The notes: a model not told the origin generated them from the letters alone. DNA of 64,000 nt from Mediterraneibacter catenae (GCF_008691045.1 NZ_VMSO01000009.1:1-64000); one strand, 5' to 3'. Positions 37,085-45,934 are shown, counted from the stretch's first letter. A program made the numbers and translations.

Positions 37085-37870
37085 ATGACAGATCCATACA
37101 GCGTATTAGGTGTGGACAGAAATGCATCGGATGAAGAGATAAAAAAGGCATACCGCAGGCTGAGCCGGAAATATCATCCGGACGCCAATATCAATAACCC
37201 TCATAAGGATGAGGCTGAAGCGAAGTTCAAAGAAGTTCAGCAGGCTTATCAGCGGATCATGGATGAACGTGAGCGGGGATATACCTCCGGAGGATACGGG
37301 CAAAGCTGTTCCGGCAGCGGATACAGCGGCAATACTTACGGCGGAGGCTCGTACGATGATTATGACCCGTTCGGTGGTTTCGGCAATTTCGGCGGATACG
37401 GACCATTTGGCGGAGGAGATCCGTTTGGAAACTCCGGCTCATACGGCGGTGGGCAGCAGAATCGCAGTGAGAGTGAAGAGGATATCCATCTTCGCGCTGC
37501 TGCTAATTATATACGGAGCGGTCATTACAGAGAGGCGCTCAATGTGCTCGACGGGATAAAAGACAGAGGTGCGCTCTGGTATTTTTACAGCGCATCTGCA
37601 AATTCCGGACTGGGAAATAATGTGACAGCCCTGGAACAGGCAAAGGAAGCTGTCAGACTGGAGCCCGACAACGCTCAGTATCAGATGCTGCTCCAGAGGC
37701 TGCAGAACGGTGAGTCGTGGTATCAGCAGCGCCAGAGCCCGTTCAGCTATCCGGGGACATTTGATACGAGCTGCTGTGCAAAACTATGCGTGGCGAATCT
37801 GCTGTGCAATCTTTGCTGCGGCGGCAGCGGACTGTGCTGCGGAGGATATGGCGGCGGATATTATATTTAA
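37085..37870 (+). CDS. DnaJ-domain protein with Gly-rich linker, TPR region and Cys-rich tail
   Basis: 261 aa. Residues 1-65 are a J domain with the essential HPD (KYHPD). A Gly/Tyr/Ser/Phe-rich linker follows (about 68-130), then a helical TPR-like region ([19 protein letters not shown]) and a tail with nine cysteines in CCAKLC, CNLCCGG and CCGG. There is no DnaJ zinc-finger domain, so it is a specialised Hsp70 co-chaperone. The tail may bind metal or anchor to membrane by acylation; both are guesses. Confidence 0.85.
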   Translation: MTDPYSVLGVDRNASDEEIKKAYRRLSRKYHPDANINNPHKDEAEAKFKEVQQAYQRIMDERERGYTSGGYGQSCSGSGYSGNTYGGGSYDDYDPFGGFGNFGGYGPFGGGDPFGNSGSYGGGQQNRSESEEDIHLRAAANYIRSGHYREALNVLDGIKDRGALWYFYSASANSGLGNNVTALEQAKEAVRLEPDNAQYQMLLQRLQNGESWYQQRQSPFSYPGTFDTSCCAKLCVANLLCNLCCGGSGLCCGGYGGGYYI

Positions 37871-37903
37871 GATGCAGATTTCCCTAAGCAGAAGAAATTG
37901 TTA

Positions 37904-39316
37904 TTACTGGCGGAGATCTGCAATCTCTCCCATATCCGGCAGCCAGACTTCCGAGGCGTCTATCCTGTTTTCAGTATCTGCTTCCTGACCGGCAATAGTC
38001 GAAGGTATCGTTCCTTCCAACTGACCTCTTACACTTTCGGATCTGAGAAGACAGAATTTTGTAAATGTCTCCACACCGATCAGATAATCTTCATACGAAC
38101 AGAACGCGGTGGGATCTTTTTCTACATACGGGGCGATCATTCTGGTCGTCTCGGCAACTTTTTTCTCGAAATATCCGTTTTCAAAGTATTTCTCCATGAA
38201 ATAATTAAAATATTCGTGATACCGGGCAAAATACTCCTCTGTTTTCATCAGGTTATGATAGAGAGGCCGGTTTGTCATGATCTCTCCGGCAGCGGGGGTG
38301 TCTATCGGATAATTTACATAGAGTCCGGCATCGTTTACGGGATCCGGCATACCAAGAGAGTATGTGGCAAATGCCAGATTATAATCCCAGGGCAGAATGC
38401 TGATGACACCATCTTCTTCATAGAGAAAATAATTATGTCCGGTTTTTCCCAGATAGCTGTCCAGATTTACGACAAATACCTGAACTGTAAAATACCTGAG
38501 CACCTCGTCTACGTTAACGGCGGATTCGAGTTCTGTTCCTTGTCCTTCTGACAGGACCTTTAATGCCTGGATTAGACGCTGTTGGTCGGATTCTGTGCAG
38601 TCAAATTTTGCATGACGGAAGATATTATCGTATTCTTCAGGATTATCTGTAGTGTATTTCAGCGCGACATCATTATTAGCATCTTCAAGCGAACGGTAAT
38701 CAGGCTTATACAGCATACCGTAATCCGCGCCGAAATTCCGGCGGGCAAATGCCTCCTCAGGCTCTTCCACAGCCAGAAATAATCCCCAGTCTTCTCCGTT
38801 TACTGTAACCCGGACATAGCTGCACAGAGGTGATGGGACGCCCATAAAACTCATCATGTCATAGGTCATATAATTTTTCAGATAAGAATTATCCTGAAAG
38901 GAAGAATCCAGAGACATTTTATCTAGTCCGTAGTATGTATTTCCTTCCTGAAAATGATCAAATTCTATTTTGAGGCTGTACCTGTCAAGGCCGTATTCTT
39001 CCACGAGCCTGCGTGAATTATTTCCCTTGGCTCTCAGCCCTATGGAAGTGAAAAGTTCGCCGTCGATCTCTACATCGCATTCGGTGTATTCTTCTTCCGG
39101 CGCCTCTTCAAGGAATTTGTCCCAGTCGTCGATCTGAATATCAATGTGGTGGACATAACTGTCGTCAAAAATTCTCACAGAATATTCGGGCACCGATGAA
39201 ACCGGTGTGATTCCCAGCTTATCTCCTGACAGGAATAATGCAGCTATAATACATGCGGCGGCCGCGATGATTATGCAGATCCGGTCAGTATATTTGTGCT
39301 TCAGCATACCGGTCAC
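37904..39316 (-). CDS. CotH-family protein kinase-like, membrane-anchored
   Basis: 470 aa. One N-terminal membrane helix (residues about 12-31), then a CotH domain: GLRAKGNNSRR, KIEFDHF, LSLDSSFQDNSYLKN-type and ILPWDYNLAF. CotH proteins are atypical kinases; bacillar CotH phosphorylates spore coat proteins. It is the last gene of the lipoprotein-VTC-DUF4956-CotH operon. CotH, DUF4956 and VTC genes are often found together. The substrate could be the Ser/Tyr-rich lipoprotein tail of the same operon; that is inference. Confidence 0.87.
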   Translation of the reverse strand: MTGMLKHKYTDRICIIIAAAACIIAALFLSGDKLGITPVSSVPEYSVRIFDDSYVHHIDIQIDDWDKFLEEAPEEEYTECDVEIDGELFTSIGLRAKGNNSRRLVEEYGLDRYSLKIEFDHFQEGNTYYGLDKMSLDSSFQDNSYLKNYMTYDMMSFMGVPSPLCSYVRVTVNGEDWGLFLAVEEPEEAFARRNFGADYGMLYKPDYRSLEDANNDVALKYTTDNPEEYDNIFRHAKFDCTESDQQRLIQALKVLSEGQGTELESAVNVDEVLRYFTVQVFVVNLDSYLGKTGHNYFLYEEDGVISILPWDYNLAFATYSLGMPDPVNDAGLYVNYPIDTPAAGEIMTNRPLYHNLMKTEEYFARYHEYFNYFMEKYFENGYFEKKVAETTRMIAPYVEKDPTAFCSYEDYLIGVETFTKFCLLRSESVRGQLEGTIPSTIAGQEADTENRIDASEVWLPDMGEIADLRQ

Positions 39317-39993
39317 CCCATATAGTCTCCGTTATATGAGACTAAGACTACATTACTGATCCCTTCGATCTGGGACAGCGCATTGACAAATTCTGACTCC
39401 CCTTCTTTAAAACGAATTTCATAGTTCAGCTCAATACATCCGGGAGAGACTGCCTTGCTCTTTAAGGAAATTGCTTTTACCTGTCCTTTAATATATTCTT
39501 CTGCCTCTTTTTCCTTTTCGGCTGTTTCACAGTGAACTACGAGAATATAGGGGCGTTCTATACTCTTCCTGCCGGAAAAAATCAGGAGGACAAGGCCGAT
39601 AAATACACTTCCGAAGACTGCAAGCGGTATGAAGCCGGCAGCCAGGACAATGCCTGCTGCAATACTCCAGAAAAGAAACGCGATATCCATAGGTTCCTTG
39701 ATCGCTGTTCTGAAACGGACGATAGAGAGTGCGCCGACCATACCGAGCGAGAGCACTACATTGCTTGTAACGGCAAGGATAAGGAGTGTGGTTATCAGTG
39801 TCAGTGCGACAAGCGTAGCTCCGAAAGATGCAGAGTACATCAGTCCGCAGTAACTCTTCTTATAGATATAGAAGATGAAGAGTCCCATAGCAAAGGAAAG
39901 AATGAGGGCGACCGCCATATCCAGAACAGAGATCGCATTTACATTTTCTAAAAATCCTGATTTAAAAATATCCTGAAATGTCATAGTGTCCAC
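39313..39993 (-). CDS. DUF4956 membrane protein
   Basis: 226 aa. The N-terminal half has four hydrophobic helices, including SLGMVGALSIVRFRTAIKEP, the DUF4956 hallmark. The C-terminal half is a cytoplasmic alpha-beta domain. It overlaps the CotH gene by 4 bp. It is typically paired with a VTC-domain protein and may form the membrane channel of a polyphosphate-type machine. Confidence 0.87.
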   Translation of the reverse strand: MDTMTFQDIFKSGFLENVNAISVLDMAVALILSFAMGLFIFYIYKKSYCGLMYSASFGATLVALTLITTLLILAVTSNVVLSLGMVGALSIVRFRTAIKEPMDIAFLFWSIAAGIVLAAGFIPLAVFGSVFIGLVLLIFSGRKSIERPYILVVHCETAEKEKEAEEYIKGQVKAISLKSKAVSPGCIELNYEIRFKEGESEFVNALSQIEGISNVVLVSYNGDYMG

Positions 39994-40056
39994 CTTTTCT
40001 TCATGTAATCCTGTGAAGCCTGTTATCTTTACGGCTTCCTGAAATTTACACTGCTG

Positions 40057-40752
40057 TCAGCCAAAACGCCTGCAGACAGCATATTTTGAAAACGCACCGG
40101 TTTTTCTGTCAGGCACCTGTACTGCCATCCTGACAATGTCCGGCAGAAACGCGTCGTATTTTACTTCCAGAACCGTATTTCCGGGTTCTGGCTCAAGAAA
40201 ATTGGAAAGTGTATTTAAAAAAACTGCTGAAGAAGTACATGTACAGACTTTCCTGTCAAGAGTAATGCGTACATTACCCGGCGCGAATATAAATGCTTCA
40301 CGCTCGTAGCTGACGATCGTCCGGGGCATCAGAAGTTCGCCCCTCATTTTACTGTAGAGTTCAATCATAAGCGGATCTTTGCTTTCGAGAAGGAAAGCAA
40401 TATCGCCTTTTAACAGTTTTTCTGCCTGTTTGTAAGAAAGACGGGCGCTGCGTTTGGAGCAAAGCCCGCCTTTTTTTATTTTTTTCTCGAGTCGGAGGAA
40501 ATCCGGAGATTCGCCGTAATATCGAAGCCGGAACTTCTCCCGTTTATCTACCCCGGAAATCTTCTGGAGAAGGGCCTTATCTTCCGGAGTGTCAAAATAA
40601 AGGCTGTTTACCTGATATACGCCGCCTGGTCCGGCATGGCTGTCCCGAGGGAACAGCCTGCCGAGTCTGTCTGATATGATCCGGTCTTCGCCGGGGGTGA
40701 TCAGATGTTTAAGCTCGTGACGGAAAGAAACAGGCGTTTTATTAATCATCAT
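40057..40752 (-). CDS. VTC-domain polyphosphate polymerase-like protein
   Basis: 231 aa from the ATG at 40752 (or 40749), overlapping the end of the lipoprotein gene. The frame is open further upstream across the lipoprotein repeats, but that is an artefact. VTC tunnel residues are visible: FRHELKHLI, VNSLYFDTPEDKAL, KFRLRYYG, LRLEKKIKKGG and the C-terminal EVKYDAFLP. In yeast, VTC4 makes polyphosphate from ATP. Bacterial members beside DUF4956 and CotH may do the same or modify proteins. Confidence 0.85.
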   Translation of the reverse strand: MMINKTPVSFRHELKHLITPGEDRIISDRLGRLFPRDSHAGPGGVYQVNSLYFDTPEDKALLQKISGVDKREKFRLRYYGESPDFLRLEKKIKKGGLCSKRSARLSYKQAEKLLKGDIAFLLESKDPLMIELYSKMRGELLMPRTIVSYEREAFIFAPGNVRITLDRKVCTCTSSAVFLNTLSNFLEPEPGNTVLEVKYDAFLPDIVRMAVQVPDRKTGAFSKYAVCRRFG

Positions 40753-41791
40753 AGCCGGAATCTCCGCCGTCGTAACCGGAATCACCGCTGTCATAACCGG
40801 AATCCCCACTGTCATAACCGGAATCCCCACTGTTGTCGTAACCGGAATCGCTGCTGCCGTAATTGGAATTGCCGCTGTCATAACCGGAGTCTCCATTGCC
40901 GGCAGATCCTGAGTTAGACGGTTTGGAAGGTGTAGTAGTTGACGGCTTGGATGTTGACGGTTTGGATGTTGATGGCTTTGTAGTTGTTGTCTGTCCTGAG
41001 CTGTAGCCGGAATCTCCGTCGTCATAGTTTGTTGCGCCGTCGCTGTTTGAACCGTAATCTGTGTTTCCGTAGTTAGTATTTCCGTAGTTCGTGTTTCCGT
41101 AATTTGAGTTCCCGCTGTTTCCTGTATTTTTATTGCTGTTTGTGTTGTTTGAAGTACCGGATGTAGATGCCGGTTTGTCATCATAGTCTGTCACTCCGTC
41201 GCTGGTCGTACCATAGTCGGTATCATCGTAGTCAGTTACTCCATCGTTGTCCGGGCCATAGTCTGTATCGCCGTAATTGGTCCAGCCATAAGTACTCTCA
41301 CCGTTTACTGCAACCGGAGTGTTGATTTTCTCTGTGCTTGTATATTTCTGGATTTCTGCCACGATAGAATTTAAAAAGTTTTCTGTCGGGAGAATGGATC
41401 CCTCTTCTATTTCCAGAGTGATCTGATGAGCTTCGCCCTCTGTTTCCTCTACAAAATATCCGGCTTCATTGATCAGGGCGATCAGTTCGCCGATAACAAC
41501 GCGGCACTCTTTTCCTTCAAAACCGGTATAATCGGTTATTACTTTTTTGCCGTCGTCATTGCGGCTCTCGATTTTTGTAACGGCTCCGTTTTCATCATAG
41601 AATACTGCGATTTCAGGATTTACTTTGAGGGAAATGACACCTCCCTGTTCTTCTGCCTGAGTCTCGACTGCAGTACCGGTCTGTGTTGTAGCTGGCTCTG
41701 CCGGCTGTCTGCTTCCGCATCCGATGAGTCCTCCGAAGAGAGAAAGTGATAATACAGTTGCAAGTGTTACCATTAATCTTTTCTTTGTCAT
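40742..41791 (-). CDS. RsgI-like lipoprotein with repetitive Asp/Ser/Gly/Tyr tail
   Basis: 349 aa. Lipobox LIGC gives lipidated Cys25. Residues about 50-150 contain SLKVNPEIAVFYDENG...KKVITDY, matching the extracellular middle domain of RsgI anti-sigma factors. The remaining 190 residues are repeats: TNYGNT and VTDYDDT words, a TKPSTSKPST block, then six DSGYD units at the C-terminus. It has no cytoplasmic anti-sigma domain. It is transcribed divergently from sigI-rsgI from a matching promoter, so it is probably a SigI-controlled surface partner of RsgI. Confidence 0.85.
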   Translation of the reverse strand: MTKKRLMVTLATVLSLSLFGGLIGCGSRQPAEPATTQTGTAVETQAEEQGGVISLKVNPEIAVFYDENGAVTKIESRNDDGKKVITDYTGFEGKECRVVIGELIALINEAGYFVEETEGEAHQITLEIEEGSILPTENFLNSIVAEIQKYTSTEKINTPVAVNGESTYGWTNYGDTDYGPDNDGVTDYDDTDYGTTSDGVTDYDDKPASTSGTSNNTNSNKNTGNSGNSNYGNTNYGNTNYGNTDYGSNSDGATNYDDGDSGYSSGQTTTTKPSTSKPSTSKPSTTTPSKPSNSGSAGNGDSGYDSGNSNYGSSDSGYDNSGDSGYDSGDSGYDSGDSGYDGGDSGYDD

Positions 41792-41843
41792 AATTCATTT
41801 ACTCCTTTTTCTTATGAATCTTGTTTTTGGTTTTGATGTAGTA

Positions 41844-41871
41844 TACGAAAGTCAAATTTGAAAAACGGGGT
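41844..41871 (-). promoter_or_regulatory. SigI-type promoter of the lipoprotein-VTC-DUF4956-CotH operon
   Basis: On the minus strand, ACCCCG (41871-41866), exactly 18 nt, then CGTATACTA starting at 41847, some 55 nt before the ATG. SigI promoters are known to have an ACCCCC-type -35 and a CGAA-type -10. The identical layout upstream of sigI supports this reading. Confidence 0.75.
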
Positions 41872-42033
41872 CAGAGAAAATTTTTTTCAAGATTTTTTTG
41901 AGACTCGGCTATTGCTGTTTAACATTATAATGTAGGTTTTCTTGCATATGTTTGCATTTACGTACATTTTACAAACATCTAACATGAATTTTATATTCAA
42001 GGTCTATACTAAACGCGCGATTTTTAGACTCAG

Positions 42034-42066
42034 ACCCCGAAAATAATTACTCAGCTTCGTATACTA
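42034..42066 (+). promoter_or_regulatory. SigI-type promoter of the sigI-rsgI operon
   Basis: ACCCCG (42034-42039), exactly 18 nt, then CGTATACTA (42058-42066), 20 bases before the sigI ATG. This is the same sequence and spacing as the divergent promoter, which points to autoregulation by SigI. Confidence 0.78.
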
Positions 42067-42085
42067 TTAATAGGAGGAAATTTCG

Positions 42086-42823
42086 ATGAACGCTGGGCAT
42101 GAACTTGTGGAGCAGGTATATGCGGCCAAAACAGATACTGAAGCGGCTGACAGTCTTATACGTCGGTATATGGGATTCATACGGGCTGAAACGGCAAAGT
42201 ATATCCACCGTGCTCCTGTAGAAGGACAGGACGAAGAACTTAGTATAGTACTCCTGGCTTTTTATGAAGCAATTCTCGGATATGAGAAAAACCGGGGGGC
42301 GTTTCTTTCCTATGCTTCCAGGGGAATCCGCAGCCGGATCATTGATTATTACCGCAAAGAAAAGAAACATGCGAAAGTAACCTCGCTGCATGAACCTGTT
42401 CAGGACGATGACAATGAAACCTGGAAGATTAATCAGTTGGAGAATCCGGAAAACGAAATTGAAAAGAGTCATCATACAAGTGCGACAAGAGATGAAATCC
42501 AGGAATATGAGAAAAAACTTCAGGAATTTGGGATTTCTTTTTCAGATGTAGCGGATAATTGTCCCAGACAGGAGCGCACTCTACAGGCGTGCAGGCGGGT
42601 ACTTTCTGCAGCAAGAGAGAATCCCGGGCTGTTGGACGAACTGCTCCGCACAAAAAAACTCCCGATGGCTGCACTGTCAGAAATATCAAAAACTGATAAA
42701 AAGACGATGGAACGGCATAGAAAGTATCTGGTAGCTGTTTTGCTGGCATTTACAAACGGATATGAGATCATACGGGGGCATCTGTACCATCTCACAGGAA
42801 ACCGGGAAAACTCTGATACATAG
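42086..42823 (+). CDS. sigI: RNA polymerase sigma-I-type factor
   Basis: 245 aa with an AGGAGG site. Region 2-like segment: DSLIRRYMGFIRAET...LSIVLLAFYEAILGYEKNRGAFLSYAS with IRSRIIDYYR. The C-terminal SigI-specific domain includes LPMAALSEISKTDKKTMERHRKYL, an HTH for promoter recognition. It directs polymerase to ACCCC/CGWA-type promoters. It is followed 17 bp later by its RsgI partner. Confidence 0.88.
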   Translation: MNAGHELVEQVYAAKTDTEAADSLIRRYMGFIRAETAKYIHRAPVEGQDEELSIVLLAFYEAILGYEKNRGAFLSYASRGIRSRIIDYYRKEKKHAKVTSLHEPVQDDDNETWKINQLENPENEIEKSHHTSATRDEIQEYEKKLQEFGISFSDVADNCPRQERTLQACRRVLSAARENPGLLDELLRTKKLPMAALSEISKTDKKTMERHRKYLVAVLLAFTNGYEIIRGHLYHLTGNRENSDT

Positions 42824-42840
42824 TAGAAACGGAGTCGAAA

Positions 42841-43782
42841 ATGGAAAAAGAGACAAATTATCTGGTATTAGAAGTGCATAATGCATATGCGGTTGTCCTG
42901 GATAACAGCGGACGATTTATAAAGGCGGCGAACTGCGGATATGAGGTCGGAGATACCGTTGACAGTATCATTCCCATGATTTATCCGCAGGATAAAAAGA
43001 AGCGTACAAATAATATTATCCGCCTGGCTGCAAGTCTGGCGGCCTGTATATGCCTGTGTGTATTTGGAATTTATGAATACCAGTTTATGTATACGGAATA
43101 TGGAAGTGTCCATATGCAGATCAATCCTGAGGTAGAGATTACTCTGAGCCGTTCGGGACGTGTCCTGGATATCGAGGGAGAAAATGCAGACGGAAAAGAA
43201 CTGGTGAAAGATTATGAATATAAAGGAAAAGATAAAGAAACCGTAGTAGACGAGCTTGCGGATCTGGCTATAGAACAGCAGTATCTTGCTGATGCCGGAC
43301 GGATTTCTATCGAGGTGGATGCGCGCAGTGATGAATGGGCGAAGAAGATGGAAACAGAAATAACAGACGAACTTAACGACCATCTGCAGAGACAGGGCAT
43401 GGCAATAGAAATAACCATCGGTCCTGTGGAAGACGGAAACGATACAGAAGACAAAGAGATACTGAAGGAATCACAGTCTGTTACCATCCCGATTCCCGGG
43501 ACGGCAGATAAGACGGACGATTCTGCAGCAGAAAGTGATGATGACAGTGATGACGGAGTAACAGACTATTCTGTACCGTCCAGCCCCTCTTCTGCACAGT
43601 CCTCTTCCTCAGCGCCTTCTTCTGCACCTGCACAGAGCGACTCAGGCTATGACAGCAGCGGAAACAGCCCATATGACAGCAGTGGGAACAGTTCATATGA
43701 CAGTAACGGAAGCAGCTCTTATAGTGACAGCTCCTACAGCAGTACGGAAAGCAGTTCGGATGATAATGACGACGATGACTGA
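42841..43782 (+). CDS. rsgI: RsgI-type transmembrane anti-sigma factor
   Basis: 313 aa. The cytoplasmic N-terminus (1 to about 58, LVLEVHNAYAVVLDNSGRF) is the RsgI N domain that binds SigI. One helix (about 61-82) crosses the membrane. The extracellular part begins VHMQINPEVEITLSRSGRV and ends in a Ser/Asp-rich tail with DSGYDSSGNSPYDSSG repeats. There is no carbohydrate-binding module as in cellulolytic clostridia. The domain and tail match those of the divergent lipoprotein. Confidence 0.88.
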   Translation: MEKETNYLVLEVHNAYAVVLDNSGRFIKAANCGYEVGDTVDSIIPMIYPQDKKKRTNNIIRLAASLAACICLCVFGIYEYQFMYTEYGSVHMQINPEVEITLSRSGRVLDIEGENADGKELVKDYEYKGKDKETVVDELADLAIEQQYLADAGRISIEVDARSDEWAKKMETEITDELNDHLQRQGMAIEITIGPVEDGNDTEDKEILKESQSVTIPIPGTADKTDDSAAESDDDSDDGVTDYSVPSSPSSAQSSSSAPSSAPAQSDSGYDSSGNSPYDSSGNSSYDSNGSSSYSDSSYSSTESSSDDNDDDD

Positions 43783-43811
43783 GATGTACGGTAATGAGGC
43801 GGGTACGGATT

Positions 43812-44684
43812 TTATCTGTACCGTACCGCGCCGATGCCCAGACCGCCGGGGCCTACATGGGTTCCGATACTCATCGTGAGTGGGAAATAGACGAGTTCCA
43901 GATCAGGGAAGGCGTTCTGGAGCTCGTTTTTAAATTGCTCAAGTCTTTCTTCGTCCATCATCGTGTTTGCTAAGCCGATCTTAAGACGATTTTCTTCTCT
44001 TAAGTGAGAAAATCTGGAGGAGATATCTGTTTTCAGAGCATCCAGCATAACGCGGAAAGCAGATTTCATTCCACGTGCCTTTGCAAATGAATCGAGTTTT
44101 CCTCCCTGTATTGTCAGAACAGGTTTTATCTTGAGAATTGTTCCGAGGGCTGCGGCTGCAGCAGTAATTCGGCCTCCTTTTTTCAGGTATTCAAGGGTGT
44201 CTGCTGCAATATAGATCGTAGCATCCATAGCCTCTCTCTCAAGAATATCTTTAATCTCAGAGCCGGTATGTCCCTCATCAGCCAGCACTTTCGCATCTAG
44301 TACGGATAATGCCTGTGTAACGGAGATTCGATGGTTGTCCACTACAAAGACTCTGCCCTCATAGGGTTCTTCCCCGGCGAGAAGAAGGGCTGTCTGACAT
44401 GTATTGCTTAAGCCGGAGGACATGGGAATAAATACAATCCCGTCATAAACTTTAAGGAGGCGGTCCCACATGTCGGTCACATCCCCCGGGGATGGCTGAG
44501 AAGTGGTGATGACAGAACCGGATAACTGCTTCCGGTAAAATTCTTCGGCGCTGATGTCAATTCCTTCAAAATATGTTTTCCCGTCAATGATAATCGGCAT
44601 AGGAAGAACATGTATTCCGTAATGCGATTCTTTGGCGGGCATAATCCCGCAGTTGCTGTCTGTCATGATTGCAATCCCTGACAT
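43812..44684 (-). CDS. DegV-family fatty-acid-binding protein
   Basis: 290 aa from the ATG at 44684, with TTAGGAGGG upstream. The DegV start IAIMTDSNCGI, TSQPSPGD near 65, IPMSSGLSNTCQTA near 95 and the C-terminal GPGGLGIGAV are all visible. FakB-type members present fatty acids to the kinase FakA; no fakA is nearby. It converges on rsgI and is divergent from the TetR gene. Confidence 0.87.
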   Translation of the reverse strand: MSGIAIMTDSNCGIMPAKESHYGIHVLPMPIIIDGKTYFEGIDISAEEFYRKQLSGSVITTSQPSPGDVTDMWDRLLKVYDGIVFIPMSSGLSNTCQTALLLAGEEPYEGRVFVVDNHRISVTQALSVLDAKVLADEGHTGSEIKDILEREAMDATIYIAADTLEYLKKGGRITAAAAALGTILKIKPVLTIQGGKLDSFAKARGMKSAFRVMLDALKTDISSRFSHLREENRLKIGLANTMMDEERLEQFKNELQNAFPDLELVYFPLTMSIGTHVGPGGLGIGAVRYR

Positions 44685-44839
44685 ACTAACCCTCCTAAAA
44701 ATTTCTATTATCAATATTCTTTCTTAATTGACCGTTATTATAACAGGTGTTAAGATTATAGCAAAACGCGTAATTAATAACAATGAACAATAAACAAAAA
44801 ATGTTAGTTAATTATACAAACGGAGGAAAGTGTCTGAAA

Positions 44840-45454
44840 ATGGAAGACAGACGTATTGTAAAAACAAAACGCAGCCTGAAATCAGCTTTGATCAGTATGC
44901 TGGCAAAGGAAGACTTTGAGCATATTTCCATTACTGAATTGTGCCGAAGGGCAGAAATCAGCAGAATTACATTTTATTCTCATTATAATGATAAATATGC
45001 TCTTCTTGATGATATTTTTAATGATATGCTTCAGGTCGGTACGGAAGATTACTATCGTCGGCAGAAAGAAAATAATCCGGCAGGTAAGCTGGCAGCGGGG
45101 TATGTGAATATGCTCGATGCGATCCTGAAAATTTATTATGACAGATTTGATTTCTTTCAGCATACAAATCCTGAAAAAAATCCGTATCTGGCATCCCGGC
45201 TGTACAGTATTGTGCTGGAGACGGTAGAAATGCATACAATGCACGTCAAGAAAAAACTGCCTCTTAAATATTCACCTAAGAAAATCGCAGGTTTTGTATG
45301 TTTTGGGATGTTTGGGTTTGTTAATGAAGCACATGAGGAGAATACGCCGCTGGATCAGATCCGTGAAGAAGCGAGAGTACTGCTCAAAGACGTGATCAAA
45401 TCAGGAATACTGACTTCAGAACCGAATCATTTTCCCGCCCGCCCGACTGCATGA
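44840..45454 (+). CDS. TetR-family transcriptional regulator
   Basis: 204 aa from the ATG at 44840 with GGAGGAAAG upstream. The N-terminal HTH is ISITELCRRAEISRITFYSHYNDKYALLDDI, followed by an all-helical ligand domain. It faces the degV gene across a 155-bp region containing AACAGGTGTT. Its last 10-15 codons overlap an opposite-strand integrase remnant, so its native C-terminus may have been replaced by insertion. Confidence 0.82.
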   Translation: MEDRRIVKTKRSLKSALISMLAKEDFEHISITELCRRAEISRITFYSHYNDKYALLDDIFNDMLQVGTEDYYRRQKENNPAGKLAAGYVNMLDAILKIYYDRFDFFQHTNPEKNPYLASRLYSIVLETVEMHTMHVKKKLPLKYSPKKIAGFVCFGMFGFVNEAHEENTPLDQIREEARVLLKDVIKSGILTSEPNHFPARPTA

Positions 45455-45593
45455 GATAGGCATCCGGAATGCCAAGAGCGTGTTGGATTGAGGCATTATA
45501 GTGCCGCAGATCATGGAAACGGAAGTGGGGGAGTCCGGCGTGTTTCGGGACCGTTTTGAAACGGTTTGTAATGTCGTTCGGTGTCAGCCCCAC
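45400..45593 (-). pseudogene. C-terminal fragment of a tyrosine recombinase
   Basis: Minus-strand translation shows HAGLPHFRFHDLRHYNASIQ and HALGIPDAYLMQSGG, the HxLRH motif and following helix of phage or ICE integrases. The catalytic N-terminal part and the nucleophile Tyr are absent. It marks an old insertion next to the TetR gene. Confidence 0.75.
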
Positions 45594-45637
45594 AGTATTT
45601 CCGGATGCTTGCCGGCGAAAGTAAATACTAAGCTATG

Positions 45638-45686
45638 AAATAGCCGTTCCTAAACTTTGACGAGAGCAGGACGGCTATTTTTTATC
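45638..45686 (+). terminator. terminator-like hairpin after TetR/integrase remnant
   Basis: AAATAGCCGT (45638-45647) and ACGGCTATTT (45671-45680) with TTTT following. It is in a 340-bp stretch (45594-45934) without genes, which also contains the long inverted repeat at 45766-45848. Confidence 0.75.
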
Positions 45687-45765
45687 CAGCTGGGTGGAAC
45701 TCCGGCATCTCTTTAAGACCGCTGGGGCGTGATAGCTGCCTGTTCTATTTTTGGATAAAAATAAA

Positions 45766-45848
45766 ATGGGTGCTGCTATAATAGTGGTTACCACATAGGC
45801 AACTTATGCTAAAAACTAACGCACACTATTATAGGCTTATGCACCCAT
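45766..45848. repeat. long imperfect inverted repeat, possible structured RNA or element end
   Basis: ATGGGTGC (45766-45773) pairs with GCACCCAT (45841-45848), and CTATAATAGTG (45776-45786) pairs with CACTATTATAG (45824-45834). The 37-nt loop starts with its own palindrome (GTGGTTACCAC). Nineteen pairs in all; there is no T run. Confidence 0.7.
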
Positions 45849-45934
45849 CTAATTACAGTTTATGTTTTCTGTGCGAATATGATACCATATGAGTGCAAAA
45901 AAAACAATATTTTTCTTGAATTTGAGAAAAAATC

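Noticed and set aside
40753..41184. N-terminal extension of the VTC protein
   Set aside because: It reads the repetitive lipoprotein tail in another frame (TTEI, IPVMT repeats); the VTC domain begins right at the ATG at 40752.
45751..45782. Promoter with TATAAT in the long inverted repeat
   Set aside because: The best -35 partner is at 20 bp spacing and poor, and no gene follows on that strand.
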